Shown here: positions 8,842-16,947 of the stretch, one piece after another | Layout: each line of letters begins with the position of its first letter | Position numbering within the stretch: the first letter of the stretch is position 1 | Assembly (NCBI GenBank): GCA_000435835.1 | Contig: FR883374.1 | Span: forward strand, 1-36,168 | Length of the DNA stretch: 36,168 nucleotides | Direction: 5' to 3' | Source of the DNA: Clostridium sp. CAG:221 | Lineage (GTDB): Bacteria; Bacillota; Clostridia; Clostridiales; Clostridiaceae | Made by a program: the position numbers and the translations under genes | The notes under the pieces: generated by a model | Databases searched by the model: none | The model's input: only the letters and a program-made list of their open reading frames with translations | Told to the model about the DNA's origin: nothing

Positions 8842-9768
8842 ATGAGAAAAAATAAAAAGAGATTTTTTTTAATTTTAGTTGCTATGATATTTATTATAGC
8901 AAGTGTACTGATTATAAAGGAAAAAAATAGTGAGAATAAATATTATTCTACTAAAGCAGAAAAGCAAGATAGTACAGATAACGAAGAAAGTGAAGCTTCT
9001 AGCTCTTCAGATAATGAAGAAGGTGTTACCGAAGTAGTAGAAGAACCGGTAGAAGAGCAAGATGAGGCAGAGGTTGTGGAGTATATAAACATTGCACCAG
9101 AAGAAGTGAGCATTCCAATTTTAATGTATCATTCCATATGTGCAGATTATCCAGATAATAGTTTGATGGTGGCACCAGAACTCTTTAATGAACAAATGGC
9201 TTGGCTTAATAATAATGGATTTACTACAATGTCCTTAGAAGAAGTATATGAAGCCTTTGAAACAGGTAAGGTGCCAGTAAGACCTGTAGCTATAACTTTT
9301 GATGACGGCTATGCTGATAATTATACAGAAGCATATCCTATCTTAAAAAAGTACGGTATGAAGGCAACATTTTTTATAATAACCAATAATACTGATAAAG
9401 ATGGTTACTATATGAATACAGATATGTTGAAAGAAATGAAAGAATATGGCATGGAAATAGAAAATCATACTGCATATCACTTTGAATTAGGGGGAGCATC
9501 CTTGGAAGATCAAAGGATGACCATAGAGGATGGACAAACATTCCTTAAAGAAAATATTGGAGTAGAAAGTAAGTTTTTATGTTATCCAGCAGGTAAATAT
9601 GATGATACTACTGTGAGTTTAGATGCCCAGCTTGGAATTAAGGCAGCAGTAACTACTGAATATGGCTTTTCAAGTATAAATGATGGTTTATATACTTTGA
9701 AAAGAGTGAGAATATCACCTATGTCTATGGATAGTTTTATTAGTATTTTTTCTCCATTTACAGAATAA
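8842..9768 (+). CDS. Membrane-anchored polysaccharide deacetylase (NodB domain)
   Basis: A 308-residue extracellular protein. An N-terminal membrane anchor (residues 7-26) is followed by a Ser/Glu/Asp-rich linker (about 35-80) and a carbohydrate esterase 4 NodB domain (about 90-305). Motif 1 is ITFDDGYADN (catalytic base D154, metal D155). Motif 2 is H209-TAY-H213, the two zinc-binding His. Motif 3 is CYPAGKYDD (about 247-255). Such enzymes remove N-acetyl groups from peptidoglycan or secondary wall polysaccharides, giving lysozyme resistance or acting in sporulation. The acidic linker should span the cell wall. ATG 8842 has GGGAGGAA upstream. The catalytic residues look complete. Confidence 0.92.
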   Translation: MRKNKKRFFLILVAMIFIIASVLIIKEKNSENKYYSTKAEKQDSTDNEESEASSSSDNEEGVTEVVEEPVEEQDEAEVVEYINIAPEEVSIPILMYHSICADYPDNSLMVAPELFNEQMAWLNNNGFTTMSLEEVYEAFETGKVPVRPVAITFDDGYADNYTEAYPILKKYGMKATFFIITNNTDKDGYYMNTDMLKEMKEYGMEIENHTAYHFELGGASLEDQRMTIEDGQTFLKENIGVESKFLCYPAGKYDDTTVSLDAQLGIKAAVTTEYGFSSINDGLYTLKRVRISPMSMDSFISIFSPFTE

Positions 9769-9886
9769 AAATCATATGACATAATTAATTTAATATATTT
9801 GGTAATAATAATATTAGATAATAGCTGGTTATTTTTAGTGAAAGTAATAGATATTTTATTAGGATGACAGTTATGGAGGTAACCAT

Positions 9887-10192
9887 ATGGCAAAATATAA
9901 TAGCACAAATAATGATTTATTAAGAGATTCTAAGAGAAATACAACACCAAAGATATATAGTCTTTTATGTGATTTAGTAAATGATGAAAGAGAAGATTTG
10001 GCAGAATTAGTGTTAAAGGTTGATTATCTTATATCTTATGCTAGTAATGCAGCAAAAGGTAAGGATTTTCAAGAAGCTAAAGAAACTATATCTAAAGCCA
10101 AAGAAAGAATAAAAATGCTTAAGAGGGAAAATGCAGATGTCTCTCATTTAGAATATTTATTAGAAGGTGTAGAAAAAAAGATAAAGAAGTAA
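9887..10192 (+). CDS. Conserved small soluble protein of unknown function
   Basis: A 101-residue, highly charged, helical protein without membrane segments or cysteines. The segment from about residue 25 to 60 (SLLCDLVNDEREDLAELVLK, then ISYASNAAKGKDFQEA) and a basic C-terminal helix ending in EKKIKK suggest a helical hairpin. I do not recognise a family. GGAGG lies upstream of ATG 9887. The stop codon lies in the loop of the following terminator, so the last residues are encoded by the terminator stem. Confidence 0.65.
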   Translation: MAKYNSTNNDLLRDSKRNTTPKIYSLLCDLVNDEREDLAELVLKVDYLISYASNAAKGKDFQEAKETISKAKERIKMLKRENADVSHLEYLLEGVEKKIKK

Positions 10193-10211
10193 AAACTTCT
10201 TTATCTTTTTT
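10173..10211. terminator. Bidirectional terminator overlapping the 3' end of the small gene
   Basis: AAAAAAGATAAAGAAGT pairs with ACTTCTTTATCTTTTTT around an AAAA loop that contains part of the stop codon. It can serve both convergent genes. Confidence 0.88.
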
Positions 10212-10219
10212 TATAGAAA

Positions 10220-11800
10220 TTATCTTCTTTTTCTGTTTTTGTTAGCAACTTCTACATTTACTTTTCTCTTGTTAATTTTCTTTCCAGAGCATTTTTCAAG
10301 TATTTGCTTGTGAATGCTGTAATCAACATTTACAAATGTGAAGTTTTCTAATATATCTATATCTCTTATTTGACGTCCGCCAACTTTAGCATTATCTTTG
10401 ATATAGTTTAGTAATAATTTTATTGTTAATCCATCTCTCTTACCAGCTGAGAAGAATAATCTAACATCTTCTTTCTTAGGAGAAGCTATTTCGTTGTTTT
10501 TATAATCAAATGATAATTTATTTTTAAATTGATTTTGTATTAATGATGCAATTACATCTGTTGCATTATATTTTTCTGTAAGTTCTTCTGCAATCTTTGT
10601 GAATCTTGAAGTATCAGTATTACCTTCGATTATTGTACTTACTTCATCTAAAAGTATAGCAAATTTATTGTTATATATTTCTTCAACTGTAGGTACAGAT
10701 TTTTTTACTATATTACTCTTAGTTACTTTTTTAATTTGGTTTAAGAAGCCAAATTCTCTTGGTGAAATTATGCTGTAAGCAGTACCAGTTCTTCCTGCTC
10801 TACCAGTTCTACCAATTCTGTGAACATAAGATTCGATGTCTTGTGGTAATTCATAGTTAAATACGTGAGTTACTCCATCAACGTCGATTCCTCTAGCAGC
10901 AACATCTGTTGCAACTAAGAATTTTAATGATCCGTTCTTAAACTTAGCTAAAGTCTTCATTCTTTGGATTTGAGACATATCTCCGTGCATTCCTTCAACC
11001 ATGTATCCTCTGCTTTGCATAGATGAAACTAAATCATCAACACCTTTTTTAGTCTTACAGAAGATGATACCAGCAGATGGATTATCGAAATCTATTAATC
11101 TGCATAAAGTTTCAAATCTTTCACTATTATTAACTTCAAAGAAGTTTTGTGTAATTGTTGATCCAGTTAGTTCTTTTCTAGCGATAACAATATGTACAGA
11201 ATCTTCTTTTAAATACTTCTTAGTTAATTTTTTGATTTGAGCAGGCATTGTTGCAGAGAATAAAAGAGTTTGTCTTTCTTCAGGAATACTCTTCATTATT
11301 TCTTCCATATCATCAATGAATCCCATGTTTAACATTTCATCAGCTTCATCTAATACTAAGAATTCAACTGAATCTAAAGGTAAAGTACCTCTTCTTATGT
11401 GGTCTAAAACTCTTCCAGGAGTTCCAACTACTATGTTAGCTCTCTTTATATCTCTTATTTGATTGTGTATTGGTGCACCACCGTAAACAGCAACTACGTT
11501 TAATTTTTCATACTTTGCAAGTTTAACTAATTCATCGTGAACTTGTATAGCTAATTCTCTTGTTGGTGCTAATATAATTGAACTTATTGCTTTTCTGTTA
11601 GTTATGTTGTTTAGCATTGGAAGTCCAAAAGCAGCTGTTTTTCCAGTACCTGTCTGAGCTTGGCCAATTATATCTTGCCCTTTTAAAGCTACTGGAATAG
11701 CTTCAGCTTGGATATCTGATGGAGTAGTAAAGCCTAAATCTGTTACAGCTTTTAATAATCCCTCTTTCAATCCTAAGTCATTAAATGTTAATTTAGTCAT
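10220..11800 (-). CDS. DEAD-box ATP-dependent RNA helicase with DbpA-type C-terminal domain
   Basis: A 526-residue helicase. The Q motif (FNDLGL and TPSDIQAEAIP), motif I AQTGTGKT (about 47-54), Ia PTRELAIQ, Ib TPGRVLDH, II DEADEM, III SATMP, and VI HRIGRTGRAG are all intact in the two RecA domains (1-370). Residues about 380-445 form a dimerisation-like helical region, and about 450-526 resemble the DbpA RNA-binding domain with a basic tail (KNRKRR). This is the CshA/DeaD architecture, acting in ribosome assembly and RNA decay, often cold induced. The 385-bp upstream gap allows the long 5' leader typical of cold-regulated helicases. It is monocistronic by context. Confidence 0.95.
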   Translation of the reverse strand: MTKLTFNDLGLKEGLLKAVTDLGFTTPSDIQAEAIPVALKGQDIIGQAQTGTGKTAAFGLPMLNNITNRKAISSIILAPTRELAIQVHDELVKLAKYEKLNVVAVYGGAPIHNQIRDIKRANIVVGTPGRVLDHIRRGTLPLDSVEFLVLDEADEMLNMGFIDDMEEIMKSIPEERQTLLFSATMPAQIKKLTKKYLKEDSVHIVIARKELTGSTITQNFFEVNNSERFETLCRLIDFDNPSAGIIFCKTKKGVDDLVSSMQSRGYMVEGMHGDMSQIQRMKTLAKFKNGSLKFLVATDVAARGIDVDGVTHVFNYELPQDIESYVHRIGRTGRAGRTGTAYSIISPREFGFLNQIKKVTKSNIVKKSVPTVEEIYNNKFAILLDEVSTIIEGNTDTSRFTKIAEELTEKYNATDVIASLIQNQFKNKLSFDYKNNEIASPKKEDVRLFFSAGKRDGLTIKLLLNYIKDNAKVGGRQIRDIDILENFTFVNVDYSIHKQILEKCSGKKINKRKVNVEVANKNRKRR

Positions 11801-12017
11801 ATAGTATCCTCTTTCTTTTAAATATATTTTTATTTATAAATTTTAATCTACTAATTAAAATAATTATTCAGTACAACTATTTTTATAACTTATCTTAGTA
11901 TATAGTAAAACAATAATTTATGCACTAAGTATTTATTGTAAAAATTAAAAAATACTAAAATTAGTAAGTAAAAATGAATTTATTTGCAGAAAAATAAAAA
12001 AATAAATAGTCATGTAG

Positions 12018-12157
12018 TTGACAAGTAGAGGAAAATAGTTCAAAATAACAAATTGAAAATAGTCATTATGCGACAGCATAAAATTATTGGATATTGTGTT
12101 ATTGTGTTAATAGAGCAGATGGGCGGCTTAAATACTACCCATTTGCTCTATTTTTTT
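12018..12157 (+). promoter_or_regulatory. Promoter and leader RNA with intrinsic terminator ahead of the MATE gene
   Basis: TTGACA (12018-12023), a 17-bp spacer and CAAAAT (12041-12046) predict transcription start near 12053. The transcript then meets a strong terminator at 12109-12157: an AATAGAGCAGATGGG stem pairs with CCCATTTGCTCTATT (one G-U), a 14-nt loop, then seven T. It lies 29 nt before the MATE start codon and no upstream gene on this strand could use it, so it is probably an attenuator, or the terminator of a short RNA. The rest of the gap 11801-12017 shows only AT-rich sequence. Confidence 0.6.
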
Positions 12158-12185
12158 AAAAGAAAATTGTGAAAGGTGAGAAAAA

Positions 12186-13538
12186 ATGGGAAAAATTTTA
12201 GAAGATAAGGTATTTTTAAAAGCAATGCTTACATTGGCAATTCCTATTGCATTACAAAATTTAATAACAACGTCATTAAATCTAGTGGACAACCTCATGA
12301 TTGGTAAATTAGGAGAAACTCCTATAGCAGCAGTAGGATTAGCAAATCAATATTTCTTTATATTTACTTTATGTATAATGGGTATAAATGCAGGAGCCAA
12401 TATATTTATGGCTCAGTTTTGGGGTAAGAAAAATGTTAAAGACATAAAGAAGATGTTAGGAATTGATATTACTATTGGATTTATTGCAACAATGATATTT
12501 GGTTTGGCAGCCTTTATTTTTCCTCATAAAATAATGGGAATATTATCAAATGATATTGAAGTAATACAGTTAGGTTCACAATATTTAAGAATTGTAGCTA
12601 TAAGTACAATATTTGTTAACTTAAGTCAATGTCTTTCTTCAGCACTAAGAAGTACAGGACAGCCATCTATACCTATGTATGCTAGTTTAATAGGTGTTTT
12701 ATGTAATGCAGTATTAAACTGGGTATTTATATTTGGTAATCTTGGAGCACCAAAAATGGGGGTGGCAGGAGCAGCTTTAGCAACGACCATTGCCAGAATA
12801 ATAGAATTTATATATATTCTTGGTAATGTTTATATAGGTAAGAATATAGTAGCAGCAAAGGTAAGAGAATTATTTGATTTTAGTTTTAAAGATATAAAAG
12901 GTTATTTTAAGGTTTCAACTTCTGTAATTTTAAATGAGCTTGTATGGTCGCTAGGTATGACAGCTTATACAGTATCATATTCATTTATTGGCACAAGAGC
13001 TGTAGCTACAATGCAAATAGCAAATACGTTAAATAATATGTTTATGGTTATTTGTACAGGCTTAGGTGCAGCAGCAGCCATAATTATAGGAAATAAAATT
13101 GGAGCAGAAGAAGAAGATGTAGCCATAGATTATTCTAAAAGGATTAGTATTCTTGCACCGATTGCAGGGTTTATTTTAGGAATAATAATATGGATAGCAG
13201 CACCATTAATAGTGAAACCTTTTGATGTAAGTGCAGAAGCATGTGCAGATACTATTAGAGTATTAAGAATAATGGCAATTTTTTCAGCTTTAAGATTCTT
13301 TAATACAGTATTGATAATAGGTGTATTTAGAGGTGGCGGAGATACTTTATATACAATGCTAGTACAACTTGGTACAGTTTGGTTTTATGCAGTACCAATA
13401 GCCTTTTTTGCAGCTATAGTATTAAAGATGCCAGTGGAAGTGGTATTTTTCCTAATTTGCTCTGAAGAGCTTGTTAAGTTATCATTTAGTATTTCTAGAT
13501 TGAAATCATGTAAGTGGATAAAAAATGTTATAAATTAA
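12186..13538 (+). CDS. MATE-family efflux transporter
   Basis: A 450-residue, 12-helix membrane protein with two MatE repeats (about 10-175 and 235-400). Family features are the N-terminal PIALQNLITTSLNLVDNLMI helix, the GANIFMAQFWG loop, the RSTGQPSIPMY turn and the second-repeat FRGGGDTLY. MATE proteins export cationic drugs or metabolites in exchange for Na+ or H+. The substrate is unknown. The ribosome site is GGTGAG before ATG 12186. The leader terminator upstream suggests expression induced by an effector or by translation stress. A bidirectional terminator follows. Confidence 0.93.
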   Translation: MGKILEDKVFLKAMLTLAIPIALQNLITTSLNLVDNLMIGKLGETPIAAVGLANQYFFIFTLCIMGINAGANIFMAQFWGKKNVKDIKKMLGIDITIGFIATMIFGLAAFIFPHKIMGILSNDIEVIQLGSQYLRIVAISTIFVNLSQCLSSALRSTGQPSIPMYASLIGVLCNAVLNWVFIFGNLGAPKMGVAGAALATTIARIIEFIYILGNVYIGKNIVAAKVRELFDFSFKDIKGYFKVSTSVILNELVWSLGMTAYTVSYSFIGTRAVATMQIANTLNNMFMVICTGLGAAAAIIIGNKIGAEEEDVAIDYSKRISILAPIAGFILGIIIWIAAPLIVKPFDVSAEACADTIRVLRIMAIFSALRFFNTVLIIGVFRGGGDTLYTMLVQLGTVWFYAVPIAFFAAIVLKMPVEVVFFLICSEELVKLSFSISRLKSCKWIKNVIN

Positions 13539-13586
13539 AAAAATCTGTATAAGGGAGTTTATAGTTTCCCTTATACAGATTTTTTA
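13537..13586. terminator. Bidirectional terminator between the MATE gene and plsC
   Basis: AAAAAATCTGTATAAGGGA pairs with TCCCTTATACAGATTTTTT around a short loop. Both strands carry a T-run. Confidence 0.92.
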
Positions 13587-14309
13587 TTATTGAGGTAGTT
13601 TGCTAGCTACAATTGATTGAACTTTTGCTGGTAACTCTTCTAATTCTTCTTTAGATAAACCATCAGTTTCAACCATCTTATGTATATAAAAGTCTACAGT
13701 TGCTTTTTTTATCCATGGTCCATTACCATGCTCCATTATTTTGTATGAACCATTCATGGTAATAGGTACTATAGGGCATTTTGCTTTTGTGGCAAGCTTA
13801 AAGCTTCCTGCTTTAAATTCTGCCATTTTATCACCTTTACTTCTAGTTCCTTCAGGGAAGATAACTATTGAAAAACCAGCTTTTAAGTTTCTTATACCTT
13901 TTATAATAGCTTCTCCTGATTTTCTTACATTTGATCTATCCATAAATACACAATGCAGAGCATTCATCCATCCTGTAACTAGAGGGATTTTTTGTACTTC
14001 AATTTTTGAAATAAATCCAATTAGATTAGGAATTGAAGTTAAGTATATTGGTATATCAAAGTTTCCTTGATGATTTCCTACATATAAAACAGTTCTGTCT
14101 TTAGGAAGGTTTTCTAATCCATGTATATTTACCTTTACTCCTGCAATTTTAAGTAATGAATTTGCCCATATACGAGCACATTTATTAGTTAGATTATTGC
14201 TTTCTTCCACTCGTCCTTTTTTAGATAAATATTTAACTCTTAGAAGGAAGGGAGTACTTATAATTAAACTTAAGAAAAACCATATAAACCAAATAATTGT
14301 TCTTATCAT
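13587..14309 (-). CDS. plsC: 1-acyl-sn-glycerol-3-phosphate acyltransferase
   Basis: A 240-residue membrane-associated enzyme with an N-terminal hydrophobic helix (residues 3-22). The catalytic H-x4-D motif is NHQGNFD (H80, D85) and the glycerol-phosphate-binding motif is FPEGTRSKG (151-159). Block IV is seen in PIVPITMNGSY. The length is normal for bacterial PlsC. It transfers a fatty acyl chain to lysophosphatidate to make phosphatidate for membrane phospholipids. It stands alone, in convergent orientation to the MATE gene. Confidence 0.93.
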   Translation of the reverse strand: MIRTIIWFIWFFLSLIISTPFLLRVKYLSKKGRVEESNNLTNKCARIWANSLLKIAGVKVNIHGLENLPKDRTVLYVGNHQGNFDIPIYLTSIPNLIGFISKIEVQKIPLVTGWMNALHCVFMDRSNVRKSGEAIIKGIRNLKAGFSIVIFPEGTRSKGDKMAEFKAGSFKLATKAKCPIVPITMNGSYKIMEHGNGPWIKKATVDFYIHKMVETDGLSKEELEELPAKVQSIVASKLPQ

Positions 14310-14449
14310 AATAATTCACTCCTATTTTATTAGTACATTCTTACAGTATACTATAAATTTATTATGTATTCAAAAGATGGTATAGAAAGAGTAAAAGCAA
14401 AGTTGGAAGTTTTTCATATATTATCAATGAAGATAATTTAATAGAGGTT

Positions 14450-15388
14450 ATGAATTTGAGCGATTTTAATAAAGAAAAATTAAATGTTGTCTTTGCTACT
14501 GACATAGATAAGAGCGGACCAATAATACCTAGAAGATATACTTTAACTCATAGTGATGAAACTGGAGAGTTGTTTTTAAGTATAGGAAAATATTATGATT
14601 ACAGCAAGGTAAATGAATCAAGGGATGAAGTCTTAGGATGTTGGAACTGTGATGAGAATAACTTATATTATTTAAGATTTGAAGTGCTTTTAGATGCTTG
14701 TGGTGGTGAAGAAAAACTAGCCATAAGAAATAAAATTTTTAGAGATGAATTACCAATGGCTATTAAAGCCATAATATATGGAGATAGAGAATTTCTTCTA
14801 GGTTGTGGAGAGTTATATGAAAGTAAGGTAATTATCAAATTTAAATCTAGCAATAAAAATTATAGTGCTGTGGAACAGTGGGGATATGTAAAAGATTATA
14901 AGGTAAAAGAAGCTGATGAATGTAGGTATTATAGGCAGAAAAATAAGGGTGTCATGAATAATACTATTGAAAAAAAAGCTACTAGCCAAGAAAATATTAG
15001 TATGGAAAAATTCCAACCTATGGATATGGAAGGAAACCTAGTTAGTTATCCAACACCATTTTCACCTGGAATGCAGTATCCAATTCCAGTTAATCCACAA
15101 AATAGATGTTCAATCATTGAAAGAGCTTTAATGGATATGCTTTTTCCTTATATAGAAAATCAGGTGTTTTTAAGTTTTGGCAAAAATACTCCATTTTGTT
15201 TAAGGCAAGGAAGAATTTTAAATGCAAGGGTTATATCTAGCTATGGACCATGTAGGCAGCAATATGAAATAGTAGTGGGAATAAAGGCAGGAAGGGTACC
15301 TCCACCATATGATAATCTCATAATAACATTCTTAATTAACAATAATAGAGTTACTGTAAAATCGGCTAAAAATCCTAGATTTGAATAA
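14450..15388 (+). CDS. Staygreen-domain protein with extra C-terminal region
   Basis: A 312-residue soluble protein. Residues about 5-160 match the staygreen (SGR) domain, with the signature IIPRRYTLTHSDETGELFLS (24-43) followed by IGKYYDY. Plant SGR and some bacterial homologues remove Mg from chlorophyll a; this organism should have no chlorophyll, so the natural substrate is unknown. Residues 165-195 look like a linker. Residues 220-312 (SIIERALMDMLFPYIENQVF onward, ending in PPPYDNLIITFLINNNRVTV) form a second domain I do not recognise. GAGG at 14444-14447 is only 2 nt from ATG 14450 but 8 nt from the in-frame TTG at 14456, so the true start may be TTG 14456. Confidence 0.82.
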   Translation: MNLSDFNKEKLNVVFATDIDKSGPIIPRRYTLTHSDETGELFLSIGKYYDYSKVNESRDEVLGCWNCDENNLYYLRFEVLLDACGGEEKLAIRNKIFRDELPMAIKAIIYGDREFLLGCGELYESKVIIKFKSSNKNYSAVEQWGYVKDYKVKEADECRYYRQKNKGVMNNTIEKKATSQENISMEKFQPMDMEGNLVSYPTPFSPGMQYPIPVNPQNRCSIIERALMDMLFPYIENQVFLSFGKNTPFCLRQGRILNARVISSYGPCRQQYEIVVGIKAGRVPPPYDNLIITFLINNNRVTVKSAKNPRFE

Positions 15389-15397
15389 TAGAAAAAA

Positions 15398-15426
15398 TTG
15401 ACATAACAGAAAAGTTATAATAAAAT
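15398..15426 (+). promoter_or_regulatory. Promoter of tRNA-Arg
   Basis: TTGACA at 15398-15403, a 17-bp spacer and TAAAAT at 15421-15426 place the start near 15433, 12 nt before the tRNA. Confidence 0.75.
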
Positions 15427-15444
15427 AGTTATTGTAGTGGTTAT

Positions 15445-15519
15445 GCTCCTATAGTTAAATGGATAGAACAATCCCCTCCTAAGGGATAGATACAGGTTCG
15501 ATTCCTGTTGGGAGTACCA
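15445..15519 (+). tRNA. tRNA-Arg (anticodon CCT)
   Basis: The cloverleaf is complete with an encoded CCA. The acceptor is GCTCCTA/TGGGAGT (a G-U at the end pair and another inside), the anticodon arm is ATCCC-CTCCTAA-GGGAT (anticodon CCT), and the T arm is ACAGG-TTCGATT-CCTGT. It reads AGG codons. AGTGGT at 15436-15441 is complementary to ACCACT at 15516-15521, so the primary transcript can extend the acceptor stem through the CCA and ends on six T, making tRNA and terminator one structure. Confidence 0.95.
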
Positions 15520-15566
15520 CTTTTTTAATGTAAAATGAAAAATTTAGATAATGACGAACTTAGATA

Positions 15567-15793
15567 ATGATGAATTATGAGTTATGAATGATGAATTAAA
15601 GAAACGAAAATAATTTTATTTTAAATTTATAAAAAAACAGCTAATGCAAAATGCATTAGCTGTTTTTTATGAAAAGTTTTATTGTTTATTTAAGGTTAAA
15701 ACTCTTATGTTTGAGCTTTGTTTTTTTAAATCAGCGTTTTAATTTTTAATTATGAACATAAATTCATCACTCATCATTCATAATTCATCATTT
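15567..15793. repeat. Pair of inverted heptamer-repeat tracts around a terminator hairpin
   Basis: A tract starting ATGATGAATTATGAGTTATG (15567-15600) recurs in inverted orientation at 15761-15793 (AATTCATCACTCATCATTCA onward). Both are built of the degenerate heptamer TCATMAY or its complement. Between them is a palindromic hairpin (15631-15668). TTTAAGGTTAAA (15689-15700) and TTTAACCTTAAA (15796-15807) bracket the second tract. Related tracts occur at 18235-18418 and 30102-30131. It looks like a short non-coding mobile element or repeat-expansion family. Confidence 0.6.
15631..15668. terminator. Strong palindromic terminator
   Basis: AAAAAACAGCTAATGCA and TGCATTAGCTGTTTTTT form a perfect 17-bp stem with a 3-nt loop. 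It works on either strand and lies between tRNA-Arg and the DUF368 gene. Confidence 0.85.
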
Positions 15794-15807
15794 GATTTAA
15801 CCTTAAA

Positions 15808-16704
15808 TTATTTAGCTCTTTTTTCTAAAAGGTCTTTCCCTTTTTCAAGTCCTAAAAGAATAGCTCCACCAATAATGAAGTATACGAAGTTAAAAGTGCT
15901 TAAGTTCATAGCAGGTTTAGCTACTTCTAAAGTTGTAGGTCCCATAAATACTGCATATAGAGAACCTATCATAAGTCCTAAAATTAAGTAAATAGTTTGA
16001 GATCTATGTCTCTTTAACTCAATTTTTATTATTTTAATTGTTGAAACTATACCAGTTAAAACTCCAAGTCCAAATATAACTAATATTGGGAAGTATTCAA
16101 AATTGAAAGTAAGGAATTCTTTAACTGCGTTTATTATACCTGTATAAAGTCCAAAGATTAATAACAATGTAGAACCTGATATACCAGGAAGAACCATAGC
16201 TGATATTGCTATCATTCCAGCCACAAATACAAAAATACCAAGGCCTATAGATAATCCGCTTACTGAAAGGTTTAATCCACCTTCAGAGCCAGCAGCAGGG
16301 TTAAAGTAAGTTATAAGTGCAACAATTGTTATACCGATAATAGTAAAGATTATATTTTTATATTGCCCAATTATTGAATCTTTCTCTTGTTTGATTATCA
16401 TTGGTATTGCTACGATGATAAGCCCTGTAAATAATGAACTTATGGCATAAATGTGGTCATTAAAGATAGATGATAAAAATACTACAGAAAGTCCTAGTCC
16501 TACTACCCATCCAAAGCCAAGCTTAATTAAAAATATTAAAGCTTTTTTCTTTTCTTCCCATGGATCTTTAGAAACTAAAGTATTTAGAGAATTTATGAAA
16601 TCATCATAAAAACCTAATATGAAAGCTATAGTACCACCTGACACTCCAGGAACACTATCTGCTAAGGCCATACAGAAGCCTCTAATAAAATTAAGAATAA
16701 TCAT
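15808..16704 (-). CDS. DUF368 membrane protein, probable PopT-type undecaprenyl-phosphate translocase
   Basis: A 298-residue polytopic membrane protein. The two inverted-repeat signatures of the family are clear: ADSVPGVSGGTIAFILGFYD (about 14-33) and VLPGISGSTLLLIFGLY (about 167-183). DUF368 proteins (PopT) and DedA-family UptA were reported to return undecaprenyl phosphate from the outer to the inner leaflet for reuse in wall synthesis. The start is supported by GAGGTG before ATG at 16704. It stands alone. The 243-bp gap to the next gene holds only AT-rich sequence. Function is by family, not by direct evidence here. Confidence 0.88.
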   Translation of the reverse strand: MIILNFIRGFCMALADSVPGVSGGTIAFILGFYDDFINSLNTLVSKDPWEEKKKALIFLIKLGFGWVVGLGLSVVFLSSIFNDHIYAISSLFTGLIIVAIPMIIKQEKDSIIGQYKNIIFTIIGITIVALITYFNPAAGSEGGLNLSVSGLSIGLGIFVFVAGMIAISAMVLPGISGSTLLLIFGLYTGIINAVKEFLTFNFEYFPILVIFGLGVLTGIVSTIKIIKIELKRHRSQTIYLILGLMIGSLYAVFMGPTTLEVAKPAMNLSTFNFVYFIIGGAILLGLEKGKDLLEKRAK

Positions 16705-16947
16705 AATTCACCTCAAATTGTAAAAAATTAAAATAAAAAGGAATAAAAGTTCCTTTAATTAAATATTATAATTGTATTGCCATAAATATAAAAGTTAAAA
16801 ATTCTTAATAATATAAATACACTAAGAAAAATTTAATTAAGCAAGTATATTGTAAATTTTATGTTTATTTATATGGTAAAATATACAATGAAAATTTAAG
16901 TTATGATATAATTAAATAAAAAATTTATTAAAACATAGGAGTGTGAT

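Noticed and set aside
12068..12175. A 34-codon leader peptide starting at ATG 12068 before the MATE gene
   Set aside because: No ribosome site precedes it and the frame runs through the terminator stem. It may be tested but is not supported.
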